A DNA stretch of 64,000 nucleotides from Halieaceae bacterium UBA5044 (GCA_002416125.1 DIBU01000001.1:1-64000), one strand, 5' to 3'. Counted from the stretch's first letter, positions 51,807 through 61,374 are shown. Program-made: numbers and translations. Notes: a model not told the origin generated them from the sequence alone.

Positions 51807-52334
51807 CTAACTGTCAGTAGGTGCGCTACGGCGCTCAAAACAGACGAATGCGTAGGCGTATTGATTATCTTCCGACGCGGGAAGCTCTTCGCGCTGCATT
51901 TCCTGCCAGTCAGCCCGGTCGACGGGAGGAAACCAGGTATCACCCTCCACGTCCGCGTGGACTTCCGTAACATAAAGCCGCTGGGCCAGCGGCAGCGCCG
52001 CGGCATAAATCATCGCTCCGCCGATCACCACCAGCTCATCCACGCCCGCCGCGCGCGCCAGCTCACGCGCCAGATCGAGGGCGGCCGGAACCGAATCGGT
52101 CACTGTCACACCCTCGGCCTGCCAGCCGGGCGTGCCCGTGACGACAATATTCGGCCGGCCGGGCAAGGGCCGGCCAATGGATTCGAAGGTCTTGCGGCCC
52201 ATGACCACCGGCTTCCCGAGCGTCGTGCGGCGGAAATGCCGGAGATCCTCGGGCAGGTGCCAGGGCAGGGCATTTTCGCGACCTATCACGCCGTTGGCGG
52301 CCACCGCCACCATCAGTGCCACCCGCACGGCCAC
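51807..52334 (-). CDS. folA: dihydrofolate reductase
   Basis: A 175-residue enzyme making tetrahydrofolate with NADPH. Conserved stretches are VAVAANGVIGRENALPWHLP (active site with Trp and a following acid), FRRTTLGKPVVMGRKTFESI and GRPLPGRPNIVVTG, then VIGGAMIYAAALPLAQRLYV for NADPH binding. It follows thyA on the same strand with two bases between stop and start, completing the lgt-thyA-folA operon known from pseudomonads. The remaining DNA after its stop toward the TonB operon promoter is about 140 bases without a gene. Confidence 0.97.
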   Translation of the reverse strand: MAVRVALMVAVAANGVIGRENALPWHLPEDLRHFRRTTLGKPVVMGRKTFESIGRPLPGRPNIVVTGTPGWQAEGVTVTDSVPAALDLARELARAAGVDELVVIGGAMIYAAALPLAQRLYVTEVHADVEGDTWFPPVDRADWQEMQREELPASEDNQYAYAFVCFERRSAPTDS

Positions 52335-52336
52335 CG

Positions 52337-53170
52337 CTAGACCGCCACCGGTGCCGGAATATGCGGGTGCGGGTCGTAGCCCACCAGGCGGAAATCCTCA
52401 AAGCAATAGTCGTAAATAGTCGCTGGCCGGCGCAGGATCTCCAGCTGCGGCAGTGCACGCGGCTCGCGCGCCAGCTGCTCGCGAACCTGCTGCAGGTGAT
52501 TGCTGTACAGGTGCGAATCCCCGGTGGCGATAATGATCTCCCCGGGCACCAGGTCACACTGCTGCGCCAGCATCATGGTCAGCAGGGCGAGGCTGGCCAT
52601 GTTGTAGGGCAATCCCAGGAAGGAATCGCTGGAGCGGATGTACAGCTGCGCCGACAGACGCCCCTCGGCGACATAGAACTGGTACAGCAGGTGGCAGGGC
52701 GGTAGCGCCATACGCCCGGCGCGGACGTTGTCCTGCGGACTCAGGGTTTCATCGGGCAGGAACTCCACGTTCCAGCCGTGAAACAGAATACGCCGGCTAT
52801 CCGGGTTGTGGCGCAGGCACTGCAGCACGTAGTCGATCTGGTTGATGGTGCCGCCGTCCCGGGTTGGCCAGGCGGTCCACTGGGCACCGTAGATCGGGCC
52901 GAGATCGCCATTCTCCGTTGCCCACTCATCCCAGATGCTGACGCCGTTTTCCTTCAGCCACGCGATATTCGTCTCACCGCGCAGAAACCACAGCAGCTCG
53001 TTGACGATGCTCTTCAGGTGCAGCTTCTTGGTCGTCAGCAGCGGAAACCCGTCCGCCAGGTTGTGCCGGAACTGGCGGCCGAACACGGACAAGGTCCCGG
53101 TGCCGGTGCGGTCGCCCTTGGCGACCCCGTTGTCGAGAATATCCTGCAGCAGCGCGTGGTACTGCTTCAT
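52337..53170 (-). CDS. thyA: thymidylate synthase
   Basis: A 277-residue enzyme forming dTMP from dUMP with methylene-tetrahydrofolate. Key parts are GDRTGTGTLSVFGRQFRHNL, LLTTKKLHLKSIVNELLWFL, the catalytic Cys in ALPPCHLLYQFYV and IRSSDSFLGLPYNMASLA. Slightly longer than the E. coli enzyme because of an insert before the Cys (DETLSPQDNVRAGR). ATG 53170 overlaps the lgt stop (ATGA). Directly coupled to folA, which regenerates its cofactor. Confidence 0.97.
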   Translation of the reverse strand: MKQYHALLQDILDNGVAKGDRTGTGTLSVFGRQFRHNLADGFPLLTTKKLHLKSIVNELLWFLRGETNIAWLKENGVSIWDEWATENGDLGPIYGAQWTAWPTRDGGTINQIDYVLQCLRHNPDSRRILFHGWNVEFLPDETLSPQDNVRAGRMALPPCHLLYQFYVAEGRLSAQLYIRSSDSFLGLPYNMASLALLTMMLAQQCDLVPGEIIIATGDSHLYSNHLQQVREQLAREPRALPQLEILRRPATIYDYCFEDFRLVGYDPHPHIPAPVAV

Positions 53171-53979
53171 GCGACTTTCCTCCCACTGCCCGCAGGCGTC
53201 TGACGGTGATAGGCCCACCACAACAGGAACAGACCCAGCGCTATCATCGGCAGGCAGAGCAACTGGCCACGGGTCAGCCAGCCAAAAGCCTGGAAACCGA
53301 TGTGCGCGTCCGGCTGGCGAAAAAACTCCGCCACGAAGCGCAGGCAGCCGTAACCGAGCGCAAACAGTCCGGAGGTTGCCCACGTGGGCCGGGGCCGGGC
53401 ACTGAACAGCAGCAGGATAACAAACAGCAACACCCCCTCCAGGGCAAACTGATACAGCTGCGAGGGGTGCCGGGCCAGCTGCAGTGGGTCCGCCGGGAAC
53501 ACCATGGCCCAGGGCACGTCCGTCGGGCGACCCCAGAGCTCCTGGCCGATAAAATTGCCGAGGCGACCCAGGGCCAGGCCCATCGGGGTCAGCAGTGCGG
53601 CGAGGTCCAGCACCGCACCAAACGCGAGGCCGCGACTGCGGGCGAACCACGCGACGGCGATAATCACCCCGATCATGCCGCCGTGGAAGGACATACCGCC
53701 CTGCCAGACCCGCAGCAACCACAGTGGATCCTGCATCAGGCGCTCGCCGCCGTAGAACAGCGCGTAGCCAATCCGCCCACCCAGGACCACTCCCAGGGCG
53801 CTGAAGAAAATCAGGTCGTCCACCTGCGCCCGGGACAGGGGCACGTCCGGGCGCGCGCTGCGCCGGACGCCCAGCCACCACGCAAAGGCCAGTCCGGCGA
53901 GGTAGGCCAGCCCATACCAGTGCACCTGGATCGGTCCCAGAGAAACGGCAACGGGGTCGATATCAGGGTAAGGCAACAT
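53167..53979 (-). CDS. lgt: prolipoprotein diacylglyceryl transferase
   Basis: A 270-residue polytopic inner-membrane enzyme (about seven helices) adding diacylglyceryl to the lipobox Cys of prolipoproteins, here for instance the subtilase and the META protein. The Lgt signature is ALGRLGNFIGQELWGRPT near residue 140, and the essential HxG region is GMSFHGGMIGVIIA. Start ATG 53979 precedes MLPYPDIDPVAVSLGPIQVH. First gene of lgt-thyA-folA. Confidence 0.97.
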   Translation of the reverse strand: MLPYPDIDPVAVSLGPIQVHWYGLAYLAGLAFAWWLGVRRSARPDVPLSRAQVDDLIFFSALGVVLGGRIGYALFYGGERLMQDPLWLLRVWQGGMSFHGGMIGVIIAVAWFARSRGLAFGAVLDLAALLTPMGLALGRLGNFIGQELWGRPTDVPWAMVFPADPLQLARHPSQLYQFALEGVLLFVILLLFSARPRPTWATSGLFALGYGCLRFVAEFFRQPDAHIGFQAFGWLTRGQLLCLPMIALGLFLLWWAYHRQTPAGSGRKVA

Positions 53980-54133
53980 GGCGTGATTCCAGAGTAAAAG
54001 GACGCAGCGTGTGACGACGGGTCACCGCTGTCGCTCACCGGGGGAGCTAGCGGGCATTATCCGGCACACGCGCACGATTCACAATTCTGCCCGCGGGTGG
54101 CACGATGGACTGCCGGATTAGGGAAGACATGGC

Positions 54134-54940
54134 ATGTGCCTGATTGCTTTTGGCTGGAAAGTTCTCACCGATACACCGCTGGTGCTCGCCGCCAATCGGG
54201 ACGAATTCTACCGCCGCCCCACCGCCGCTGCCGGGTTCTGGCAGGAGCACCCGGCAATGCTGGCGGGGCGCGATCTGGAGGCAGGGGGCACCTGGATGGG
54301 CGTGACGCGAAGCGGGCGCTTTGCCGCGGTGACCAACTTCCGCGACCCCGCGCAAACCGCACGGGCCGCGCGCTCCCGCGGAGAACTCGCCGTCAATTTC
54401 CTCACGGGGGAAACCACGCCGGAGGACTATCTGCGCCCTCTGGCCGCGGCCGGGGACGACTATGCGGGGTTCAACCTGCTGGTCGGGACCGTGGAGGAGC
54501 TCTGGTATTACAGCAATCGCCTGGGCGACGAACCGGCCAGGCCCCTGCCTCCCGGCATTTACGGCTTGAGCAATGAACGCCTGGATACGCCCTGGCCCAA
54601 GCTGCTGCGCGCACGCTCGCGGCTGGCGGCGCTGATTGACGCCGGCACCCTGGACCACGACGCCCTGCAGGCCGCCGTCGCAGACCGCAGCCTCGCGCCC
54701 GAGCACGCCCTGCATCCGTCGGAGCACGGGGCGCGCATGGACCGCAGGCTGTCCGCGCAATTCATCGTCACCCCCGACTACGGTACCCGGGCCACCACAA
54801 CGCTGTCGATGCAGCGTGCGGGCAATGGCGCCGAGACCACCATCGCCTGGCGGGAAACCCGGTTTGACCACAGCGGGCAACCGGCCGGGCGCACCGACTA
54901 CCGCTTCCGCGCTGCGCTCAGCCCAGGGGGGCGTGGATAA
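54134..54940 (+). CDS. NRDE family protein (TANGO2-like)
   Basis: A 268-residue protein with the family-defining N-terminus MCLIAFGWKVLTDTPLVLAA and NRDEFYRRP motif; Cys2 after Met removal could be an N-terminal nucleophile, as in Ntn hydrolases. A mid-protein GTWMGVTRSGRFAAVTNFRD segment is also conserved. The human relative TANGO2 affects heme or lipid handling; the bacterial function is unknown. The last 23 bases overlap the end of the convergent ptsP gene. Confidence 0.93.
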   Translation: MCLIAFGWKVLTDTPLVLAANRDEFYRRPTAAAGFWQEHPAMLAGRDLEAGGTWMGVTRSGRFAAVTNFRDPAQTARAARSRGELAVNFLTGETTPEDYLRPLAAAGDDYAGFNLLVGTVEELWYYSNRLGDEPARPLPPGIYGLSNERLDTPWPKLLRARSRLAALIDAGTLDHDALQAAVADRSLAPEHALHPSEHGARMDRRLSAQFIVTPDYGTRATTTLSMQRAGNGAETTIAWRETRFDHSGQPAGRTDYRFRAALSPGGRG

Positions 54941-57200
54941 ACTGTTGCAGGCCGTGCGCAGCCATAAAGTCCTGCAGACGCAGCTGCACCGCCTCGGCGT
55001 GCTCCAGCAACATGATTTCTGCCAGCAGTTCGCGCGCCTCGCCGTGCGTCAGGCTGCGCAGGGACTTCTTGACCCGCGGCAAGGCCGTGGCATTCATGGA
55101 CAGCACCTCATAGCCCATGGCCATCAGCAGCACCGCCGCCAGCGGGTCGCCGGCGAGCTCACCGCAGATGCTCACCGGCTTGCCCTCTGCGACACCGGCA
55201 TCCGCAACCATACACAGTGCCTGCAGCACAGCCGGGTGGTAGGCGTGGTACAGGCCGGCGACGCGGGCGTTATTGCGGTCGACAGCGAGCAGGTACTGCG
55301 TCAGGTCGTTGCTGCCCACGGAGAGGAAATCCGCGCGTCGCGCCAGCGCCCGCGCCTGGTACACGGCGGAGGGCACCTCCACCATCACTCCGATGGGCGG
55401 CAGGGCCACCTCGGTACCTTCCTGCACGATCTCCCGGTGACCGCGATGGATCAGCGCCAGGGCTTCCTCGAATTCCGCGATATTGCTGATCATGGGCAAC
55501 ATGATGCGCAGGTTGCCGTAGCCGGCATTGGCCTTGAGCATGGCGCGCACCTGCGCCAGAAAAATCTCCGGGTGGTCCAGCGTGACCCGGATGCCACGCC
55601 ACCCCAGAAAGGGGTTGTCCTCGGCGATCGGGAAGTACGGCAGCGCCTTGTCACCGCCGATGTCCAGGGTGCGCATGGTGACCGGACGCGGGGCAAAGGC
55701 GGCAAGCTGCTCCCGGTAGATCTGCCGCTGCTCTTCCTCACTGGGGAAACGGTCCCGCAGCAGGAACGGCACTTCGGTGCGGTACAGGCCGACGCCCTCC
55801 GCGCCCTGCTCCAGTGAACGCGTCACATCGGCCATCAGCCCGGTGTTCACCCACAGCGGCAGGCGGTGACCGTCCAGAGTCTCGCAGGGCAGGTCGCGCA
55901 GGGACTCGAGATCGCGGGAGACGGCGCGGTCCTGGTCCACCACCTCCTGAAACCGCGCCCGCACCTCCGGCAGCGGGTTCAGGTGTACGATGCCGTTGTA
56001 GCCATCGACCACCAGCTCCCGGTCCTGCAGGCGGGTGTAGGGCAGGTCGACAGCGCCCATCACCGTGGGCACACCCATGGCCCGGGCGAGAATGGCGACA
56101 TGCGAATTGCCTGAGCCGCGCACCGAAATCAGCCCGGCCAGCTGCTCCCGCGGCACCTCGCCGAGGGAGGATGCGGTCAGCTCTTCACCCACCAGGATCG
56201 TCTGTGGCGGGTACACCACCTGCTCAGAGCGGGCGGCGTCCTGCAAGTAAGCAAGCACTCGCGTACCCAAATCCTTCACATCCACCGCGCGCTCGCGCAG
56301 GTAACTGTGCTCCATGCGCTCGAAATGGCGGATATGCCGAATCATCACTTCGCTCAGGGCGCCCTGCGCCCATTGCCCGGCCTTGATCAGGCTCGCCACC
56401 TCGCCGCCGATGGCCGAGTCGTCGAGGATGCCGAGGTAGACGTCAAACAGAGCGTGATCCTCGGCGCTCATCTCCCCGCGCAGGTTATCAGAGACGCCCT
56501 GGATATCGGCGCGCACACTGGCCAGTGCCGCCTTGAACGCGCGCAGCTCCTGGCGCCGGTCGCTGGCGGTCTTGCGCGGTACCGCATACAGGTCGGCCAC
56601 CGGCGAAACCACCACTGCGGTGCCGATCGCCACACCCGGCGCACCGGGTATGCCGTTGATCCGCGCCGGGGCCGCAGCGCCCCCGAGCAATTCCTCCTGC
56701 ACCGCACCGGTAACCCGGGCGTGGGCAATGACCGCCGCCAACTGCGCGGACATGGTCACCAGGAAGGCTTCCTCGCTTTCGTCAAAACGGCGCCGTTTGG
56801 CCTGCTGAATGATCAACACGCCCAGCACATCGCGCTGGTGAATGATGGGCACACCCAGGAAGGCGTGGAACGGCTCTTCGCCGAGACCTTCCAGCAGCTG
56901 GAAGCTGGGGTGGCTCTCTGCGTCCTCGAGGTTGACCGGTTCTTCCCGCTGGGCGACGAGGCCGACCAGGCCCTCACCCGGCGCCAGGCTGGCCTCGCCC
57001 ACCTGCAGTGGGTTCAAGCCTTCCGTGGCGCGAAAGACGAAACGCCCGCTGGCCTCATCGCGCATGTAGACGCTGCAGACCTCGGTCCCCATGGCATCGC
57101 GGACCCGCTTGACGATGATCTGCAACGCATCATTGAGCCCCTCGGCGGCGTTCACCTCCTGCACAATGTTGCGGAGCGTCTCAAGCATCATGGCTGCCAT
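54918..57200 (-). CDS. ptsP: phosphoenolpyruvate-protein phosphotransferase PtsP (EI-Ntr)
   Basis: A 760-residue first enzyme of the nitrogen PTS. Residues 1-165 are a GAF sensor domain (MGTEVCSVYMRDEASGRFVF). An HPr-binding PTS domain covers about 170-300. The phospho-His domain has GSGNSHVAILARAM with H367. A PEP-binding barrel lies at about 420-715 (GLYRTEVPFLLRDRFPSEEE, SVGSNDLTQYLLAVDRN). It phosphorylates NPr, not a sugar carrier, to sense nitrogen and potassium status. ATG 57200 overlaps the rppH stop; ATGs at 57191 and 57188 are alternatives closer to the E. coli start. Confidence 0.95.
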   Translation of the reverse strand: MAAMMLETLRNIVQEVNAAEGLNDALQIIVKRVRDAMGTEVCSVYMRDEASGRFVFRATEGLNPLQVGEASLAPGEGLVGLVAQREEPVNLEDAESHPSFQLLEGLGEEPFHAFLGVPIIHQRDVLGVLIIQQAKRRRFDESEEAFLVTMSAQLAAVIAHARVTGAVQEELLGGAAAPARINGIPGAPGVAIGTAVVVSPVADLYAVPRKTASDRRQELRAFKAALASVRADIQGVSDNLRGEMSAEDHALFDVYLGILDDSAIGGEVASLIKAGQWAQGALSEVMIRHIRHFERMEHSYLRERAVDVKDLGTRVLAYLQDAARSEQVVYPPQTILVGEELTASSLGEVPREQLAGLISVRGSGNSHVAILARAMGVPTVMGAVDLPYTRLQDRELVVDGYNGIVHLNPLPEVRARFQEVVDQDRAVSRDLESLRDLPCETLDGHRLPLWVNTGLMADVTRSLEQGAEGVGLYRTEVPFLLRDRFPSEEEQRQIYREQLAAFAPRPVTMRTLDIGGDKALPYFPIAEDNPFLGWRGIRVTLDHPEIFLAQVRAMLKANAGYGNLRIMLPMISNIAEFEEALALIHRGHREIVQEGTEVALPPIGVMVEVPSAVYQARALARRADFLSVGSNDLTQYLLAVDRNNARVAGLYHAYHPAVLQALCMVADAGVAEGKPVSICGELAGDPLAAVLLMAMGYEVLSMNATALPRVKKSLRSLTHGEARELLAEIMLLEHAEAVQLRLQDFMAAHGLQQFIHAPLG

Positions 57201-57694
57201 CAGCTGTGCGCATCCGTGAGACGTGCGAGCGGCGGCGCCAGTTCCTTCAGTGCGCGGCGATAGACTTCACGCTTGAACGACACCACCTGGTTCAGGGGGT
57301 ACCAGTAACTCACCCATTGCCAGTGGTCGAACTCGGGTTTCTGGTTCGCCGTGAGGCACACGGCCTCGTCGGCAGCACGCAGGTGCAGCAAAAACCATTT
57401 CTGTTTCTGGCCAATGCACACCGGGTTCTGATCCTTGCGCACAAAGCGCCGCGGCAGGCGGTAGCGCAGCCAGCCCCGGGTGGCTGCGACGACATTGACT
57501 GCTTCGGGGCCGAGGCCGACTTCTTCGTGCAACTCGCGGTACAGAGCTTCTTCAGGCGTTTCGCCGGGATTGATACCCCCCTGGGGAAACTGCCAGGCAT
57601 CGCGGCCGCCAATACGGCGCGCCCACAGAAGCTGGCCCGCGTCATTGGCCAGTATGATCCCGACGTTGGGCCTGAATCCCTCTGAATCGATCAC
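57200..57694 (-). CDS. rppH: RNA pyrophosphohydrolase
   Basis: A 164-residue Nudix enzyme that removes pyrophosphate from mRNA 5' ends and so starts decay. The Nudix box is GGINPGETPEEALYRELHEE followed by VGL (about residues 39-61), with catalytic Glu residues. GTG 57694 follows AAGGAT. The stop overlaps the ptsP start, as in many gammaproteobacteria (rppH-ptsP). Divergent from the HAD phosphatase gene. Confidence 0.96.
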   Translation of the reverse strand: MIDSEGFRPNVGIILANDAGQLLWARRIGGRDAWQFPQGGINPGETPEEALYRELHEEVGLGPEAVNVVAATRGWLRYRLPRRFVRKDQNPVCIGQKQKWFLLHLRAADEAVCLTANQKPEFDHWQWVSYWYPLNQVVSFKREVYRRALKELAPPLARLTDAHS

Positions 57695-57804
57695 CGGATA
57701 CCATCCTTATTATGCGACCGACTATTGTTCCATACTTTCCGGTGTCTGAGAAATTTACTCTGCCGGCACAGCACGCTATTCTCGCGCCCTGCCTGGAGCG
57801 CGCC

Positions 57805-58461
57805 ATGACACTTGCCATTTTCGACCTCGACAACACCCTCATCAAGGGTGACAGCGACCACCTCTGGGGTCAGTTCGTCTGTGAACAGGGCCTGGTGGAC
57901 AGCAGCCGGTTCGCCGAGGACAACGAGCGCTTCTACCGCGATTACCAGGCCGGCACGCTGGATATCGAGGCCTACCTGCGCTTCGCGCTGGGTCCGCTAC
58001 GCGGGCGCTCGCCCGAGGAACTGGCGCCGCTGCACCGGCAATTCATGCGCGAAAAGATCGAACCCATCATGCTGCCCCGCGCACGCGCCCTGATCGCCAA
58101 CCACCGCGAACAGGGGCACCACCTGCTGGTGATTACCGCGACCAACCATTTCATCACGCGCCCCATCGTGGACGCCCTGGGAATCAGCGATCTACTGGCC
58201 TGTGAAGCCGAACTGGTAGAGGGCCGCTACACCGGCGAGCCCACGGGTATTCCGTCCTATCACCAGGGCAAGGTGCTGCGGCTGCAGGCCTGGCTGGAAA
58301 GCCGGCAGCTGGACCTCGCTGGCAGCTGGTTCTACAGCGACTCGCACAACGACCTGCCGCTGCTGGAGTGCGTCGATTTCGCGGTCGCCGTGGACCCCGA
58401 CGCAACCCTCAGGGCCCACGCGATAGCCGCCGGCTGGCCGGTTATATCCCTGCGGGACTGA
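57805..58461 (+). CDS. HAD-IB family phosphatase (SerB-like)
   Basis: A 218-residue HAD phosphatase. Motif I is AIFDLDNTLIKGDSD with both Asp residues (7 and 9), motif II is LLVITATNHF, and motif III/IV is SYHQGKVLRL with FYSDSHNDLPLLECV. It resembles the HAD gene found next to rppH in pseudomonads; histidinol-phosphate or phosphoserine-type substrates have been suggested for relatives. ATG 57805 follows GGAG. Its last 20 bases overlap the end of the convergent rlmI gene. Confidence 0.9.
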   Translation: MTLAIFDLDNTLIKGDSDHLWGQFVCEQGLVDSSRFAEDNERFYRDYQAGTLDIEAYLRFALGPLRGRSPEELAPLHRQFMREKIEPIMLPRARALIANHREQGHHLLVITATNHFITRPIVDALGISDLLACEAELVEGRYTGEPTGIPSYHQGKVLRLQAWLESRQLDLAGSWFYSDSHNDLPLLECVDFAVAVDPDATLRAHAIAAGWPVISLRD

Positions 58462-59641
58462 GCCGCCGGCAGAACACCGATTTCAGGTACTCGGTTTCGG
58501 GGATCAGCGGGTGCACGGGATGATCCGGCCCCTGACCACCCTGTTCCAGCACGCGCACGTCACACTCACTGCGCCGCGCAGCACCCTGTATGGCCAGCAG
58601 CAGGTCTGCCCGTGACAGGTGCATGGAGCAGGAAGCGGACACCAGCACGCCACCGGGGCCGAGCAGGCCCAGGCCGAGCTCGTTGATCCGCTGGTACGCC
58701 TTGATACCTTTCTTGAGATCCCTGCGCCGCTGGATAAACGCCGGCGGATCGACAATCACCAGGTCGAACTGCCGACCCTCGTCGCGCAGGGCCTGCAGCA
58801 CATCCGCAGCCTGACCCTGGCGCACCGCCACCCTGCTTTCCAGGCCGTTGAGCCGGGCATTCGCCTCCACGCCGGCCAGGGCCGCCGCCGAACTGTCGAC
58901 ACAAAGCACGGCGCTGGCGCCGCAGGCCGCTGCCTGAATCCCCCAGCCGCCTATGTAGCTGTAGACGTCCAGCACCCGCTGACCGGGTGCATAGTCCCGC
59001 AGCCGGGCCCGGGCCATGCGGTGATCGTAGAACCAGCCGGTCTTCTGCCCCTGCAACACCGGTGCCGCAAACGCCACACCGTTTTCCTGCAGGGGCAGCA
59101 CCTCGGGCACCTCGCCGAATACCACCTCCACCCGGTCTGCAAGGCCCTGCTCGCGGCGGCTGCGACTGTCTGCCCGCAGCAGGATGCCGGCGGGCTGCAG
59201 CACACTGGCCAGCGCCTCGATGACTGCGGCCTCATGCTGCTCTATGCCTGCATTGTGGAACTGCATGACCAGGTACTCGCCGAAGCGGTCGACCACAAGG
59301 CCGGGGATACCGTCACTGTCGCCGTAGATCAGGCGGTAGCACTGCCCGGGCAGCAACGCCTCACGGCTGGCCAGTGCCCGCGCAACCAGGGCGGAGAGCC
59401 ACTGGCTGGACAGCGCCTGCTCCCGGCCGTGGGCGTAGAGCCGGGCGCATATCAGGGATTGCGGCTCCATGTAGGCAGAGCCGAGCAGGGCGCCGTTGGC
59501 CCGGCGCACCTGCACCAGGTCACCCGCGGCAAAGGACTGCAACGGGCTGCGCTGTACATCGACTTCGTTGGAAAATACCCAGAGGTGCCCCGCGGCCAGG
59601 CGCCGGTCGGCCCCGGCGCGCAGGAACAGGTCGGTGTTCAC
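58442..59641 (-). CDS. rlmI: 23S rRNA (cytosine-C5) methyltransferase RlmI-like
   Basis: A 399-residue SAM-dependent methyltransferase with an N-terminal PUA domain (DLFLRAGADRRLAAGHLWVF, residues 3-80) and a Rossmann core. SAM binding is DVYSYIGGWGIQAAACGASA; catalytic region is FDLVIVDPPAFIQRRRDLKK and SCSMHLS. RlmI methylates C1962 of 23S rRNA in E. coli. ATG 59641 overlaps the gcvH stop by four bases (ATGA), so it is co-translated with gcvH. Confidence 0.9.
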   Translation of the reverse strand: MNTDLFLRAGADRRLAAGHLWVFSNEVDVQRSPLQSFAAGDLVQVRRANGALLGSAYMEPQSLICARLYAHGREQALSSQWLSALVARALASREALLPGQCYRLIYGDSDGIPGLVVDRFGEYLVMQFHNAGIEQHEAAVIEALASVLQPAGILLRADSRSRREQGLADRVEVVFGEVPEVLPLQENGVAFAAPVLQGQKTGWFYDHRMARARLRDYAPGQRVLDVYSYIGGWGIQAAACGASAVLCVDSSAAALAGVEANARLNGLESRVAVRQGQAADVLQALRDEGRQFDLVIVDPPAFIQRRRDLKKGIKAYQRINELGLGLLGPGGVLVSASCSMHLSRADLLLAIQGAARRSECDVRVLEQGGQGPDHPVHPLIPETEYLKSVFCRRLSPAGI

Positions 59642-60027
59642 TCGTCGGCGCAGTGGTTGGCGTAGTCCTCGGCGCTCAGCAGTTTCTCGAGCTCACTGGT
59701 GTCATCGGGCTGCAGGCGGAAAAACCAGCCGTCGTTGTACGGGTCGGAGTTGACCGTTTCGGGCTCGTCTTCCAGTGCCTCGTTCACCGCGATGACTTCA
59801 CCGCTGATGGGCGCGTAGATATCCGATGCCGCCTTGACCGACTCCACGACGCCGGCCTCATCACCGGCCGCCAGTCGATCACCCACACCGGGCACTTCAA
59901 CAAACACCACATCGCCCAGAGCCTCCTGTGCGTGGTCGGTGATACCGATCGTTACGGTGCCGTCCTCTTCCAGACGCGCCCATTCATGGCTGCTCGCGTA
60001 CTTCAATTCACTCGGGGTCATGCTCAT
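59638..60027 (-). CDS. gcvH: glycine cleavage system H protein
   Basis: A 129-residue lipoyl carrier protein. The lipoylation Lys is K65 in GVVESVKAASDIYAPISGEV, and the start SELKYASSHEWARLEEDGTV is typical. It shuttles the aminomethyl group between glycine decarboxylase, aminomethyltransferase and lipoamide dehydrogenase. Unusually, gcvT and gcvP are not adjacent here: it lies between ubiI (111 bases) and rlmI. ATG 60027 was chosen because the longer frame lacks family sequence; GAGAGGA precedes it. Confidence 0.95.
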   Translation of the reverse strand: MSMTPSELKYASSHEWARLEEDGTVTIGITDHAQEALGDVVFVEVPGVGDRLAAGDEAGVVESVKAASDIYAPISGEVIAVNEALEDEPETVNSDPYNDGWFFRLQPDDTSELEKLLSAEDYANHCADE

Positions 60028-60138
60028 GGTGCGTCCTCTCGTACGGTGATCGGCGTCGGCCGACAGGGGAAACGCGCATTCTACCGGGAGACCTCTGAAA
60101 AACAATCTGTCCCCGCATCGGGTGCCGCCGACAGTGAG

Positions 60139-61374
60139 CTACTCGAGGGTGCCTGATTCCGTCAGACCCATGGCCTGGCGCATCAGCTGGTGCTTCAGCG
60201 GTCCGGCGCGGTCGACACCGCGCATGCCGGCATTGCGCAGCCAGCGCAGGGGCAGCGCCGGCTGCTCGAACAGGCGTTTGAAGCCCTCCATCGCCGCCAT
60301 CATCGCCAGGTTCTCGCCCTTGCGCCGACGCTGGTAGCGGCGCAATACCGCAATACTGCCCGGCTGCTCGCCGCGCTCCCGTGCACGCAAGACTTCTTCC
60401 GCCAGTGCCGCCACATCCTGCAGACCGAGGTTGATACCCTGTCCCGCCAGCGGGTGAATGGTGTGCGCGGCATCGGCCACCAGGGCGGCGCCGGGCTGCA
60501 CATAGTCCACCGCGTGGCGCTGGCGCAGGGGGAACGCGAAGCGCCGCGAACAGCCCAGCACCCGGCCGAGACGCCCCTCGAAGGCGCGCTCCAGCGCCGC
60601 GCAGAACTCCCCCGCCTGCAACGCCTGGATACCGTCCACACGGGAGGAGTCCAGCGACCAGACAATCGAGCAGTACTGTGCGTCGGGAGCAGATGGCAAC
60701 GGCAGGAACGCCAGCGGACCGCTGGGCAGGAAGCGCTGCCAGGCGGTGGTCTGGTGCGGTCGTTCGACCTGCACCGTCGCGACCACGGCGTGGTGGCCGT
60801 AGCCCCACTCCCGCGTACGGAAGGCGAGCAGATCCCGCAGGCGCGACTGCGCCCCATCCGCGGCCACCACGAGCTCAGGGCGCAACTGCGCCCCCGACGC
60901 CAGAGTCAGGACCAGGGCGCCATCGGCGGCACGCTCGCAGCCGGCGAGAGATTCGGGGGCCAGGAGACGGACATCGGGGCAGGCCGCCAACCTGCCCAGC
61001 AGCGCGCCCACCAGGGCGCGGTTCTCCACGATGTAACCGAGGGCTGCAGCACCGACATCCGCGCTGTCGAAATCGATGGAGCCGGTGCCCTCGGCGTCCC
61101 AGACCGTCATGTGGTCGTAGGCACAGAGCCGGTAATCAGCCACCGCCTGCCATGCCCCGAGCTCGTTGAGCAGGCGACGGGAGCGGGGGCTCAGCGCAAC
61201 CACGCGAGGATCGAAGCTCTCCAGTGCCAGGGCATCCGGCAATACCGCGCGCTCATCGCCCTGGGCCTCAATCACCACGATCTGCAACCCGCGACCAGAG
61301 AGCGCCGCAGCCAGCGCCGAACCGGCGATGCCGGCGCCAACAATGGCCACATCGCAGGACGGCAGCTCAGTCAT
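60139..61374 (-). CDS. ubiI: UbiH/UbiI/VisC family FAD hydroxylase
   Basis: A 411-residue flavin monooxygenase of ubiquinone synthesis. The FAD motif is DVAIVGAGIAGSALAAALSG (about residues 8-27), the second is LVVAADGAQSRLRDLL, and the third is ALVADAAHTIHPLAGQGINL. Position next to ubiH and pepP is as in E. coli pepP-ubiH-visC, which supports UbiI, the C5 hydroxylase; UbiF-like specificity cannot be excluded. ATG 61374 overlaps the ubiH stop by eight bases. Confidence 0.9.
   Translation of the reverse strand: MTELPSCDVAIVGAGIAGSALAAALSGRGLQIVVIEAQGDERAVLPDALALESFDPRVVALSPRSRRLLNELGAWQAVADYRLCAYDHMTVWDAEGTGSIDFDSADVGAAALGYIVENRALVGALLGRLAACPDVRLLAPESLAGCERAADGALVLTLASGAQLRPELVVAADGAQSRLRDLLAFRTREWGYGHHAVVATVQVERPHQTTAWQRFLPSGPLAFLPLPSAPDAQYCSIVWSLDSSRVDGIQALQAGEFCAALERAFEGRLGRVLGCSRRFAFPLRQRHAVDYVQPGAALVADAAHTIHPLAGQGINLGLQDVAALAEEVLRARERGEQPGSIAVLRRYQRRRKGENLAMMAAMEGFKRLFEQPALPLRWLRNAGMRGVDRAGPLKHQLMRQAMGLTESGTLE

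Noticed and set aside
54097..54113. TGGCAC with a following CTGCC as a sigma-54 promoter
   Set aside because: Spacing and the -12 element do not match the GC dinucleotide rule; no enhancer-type site seen.
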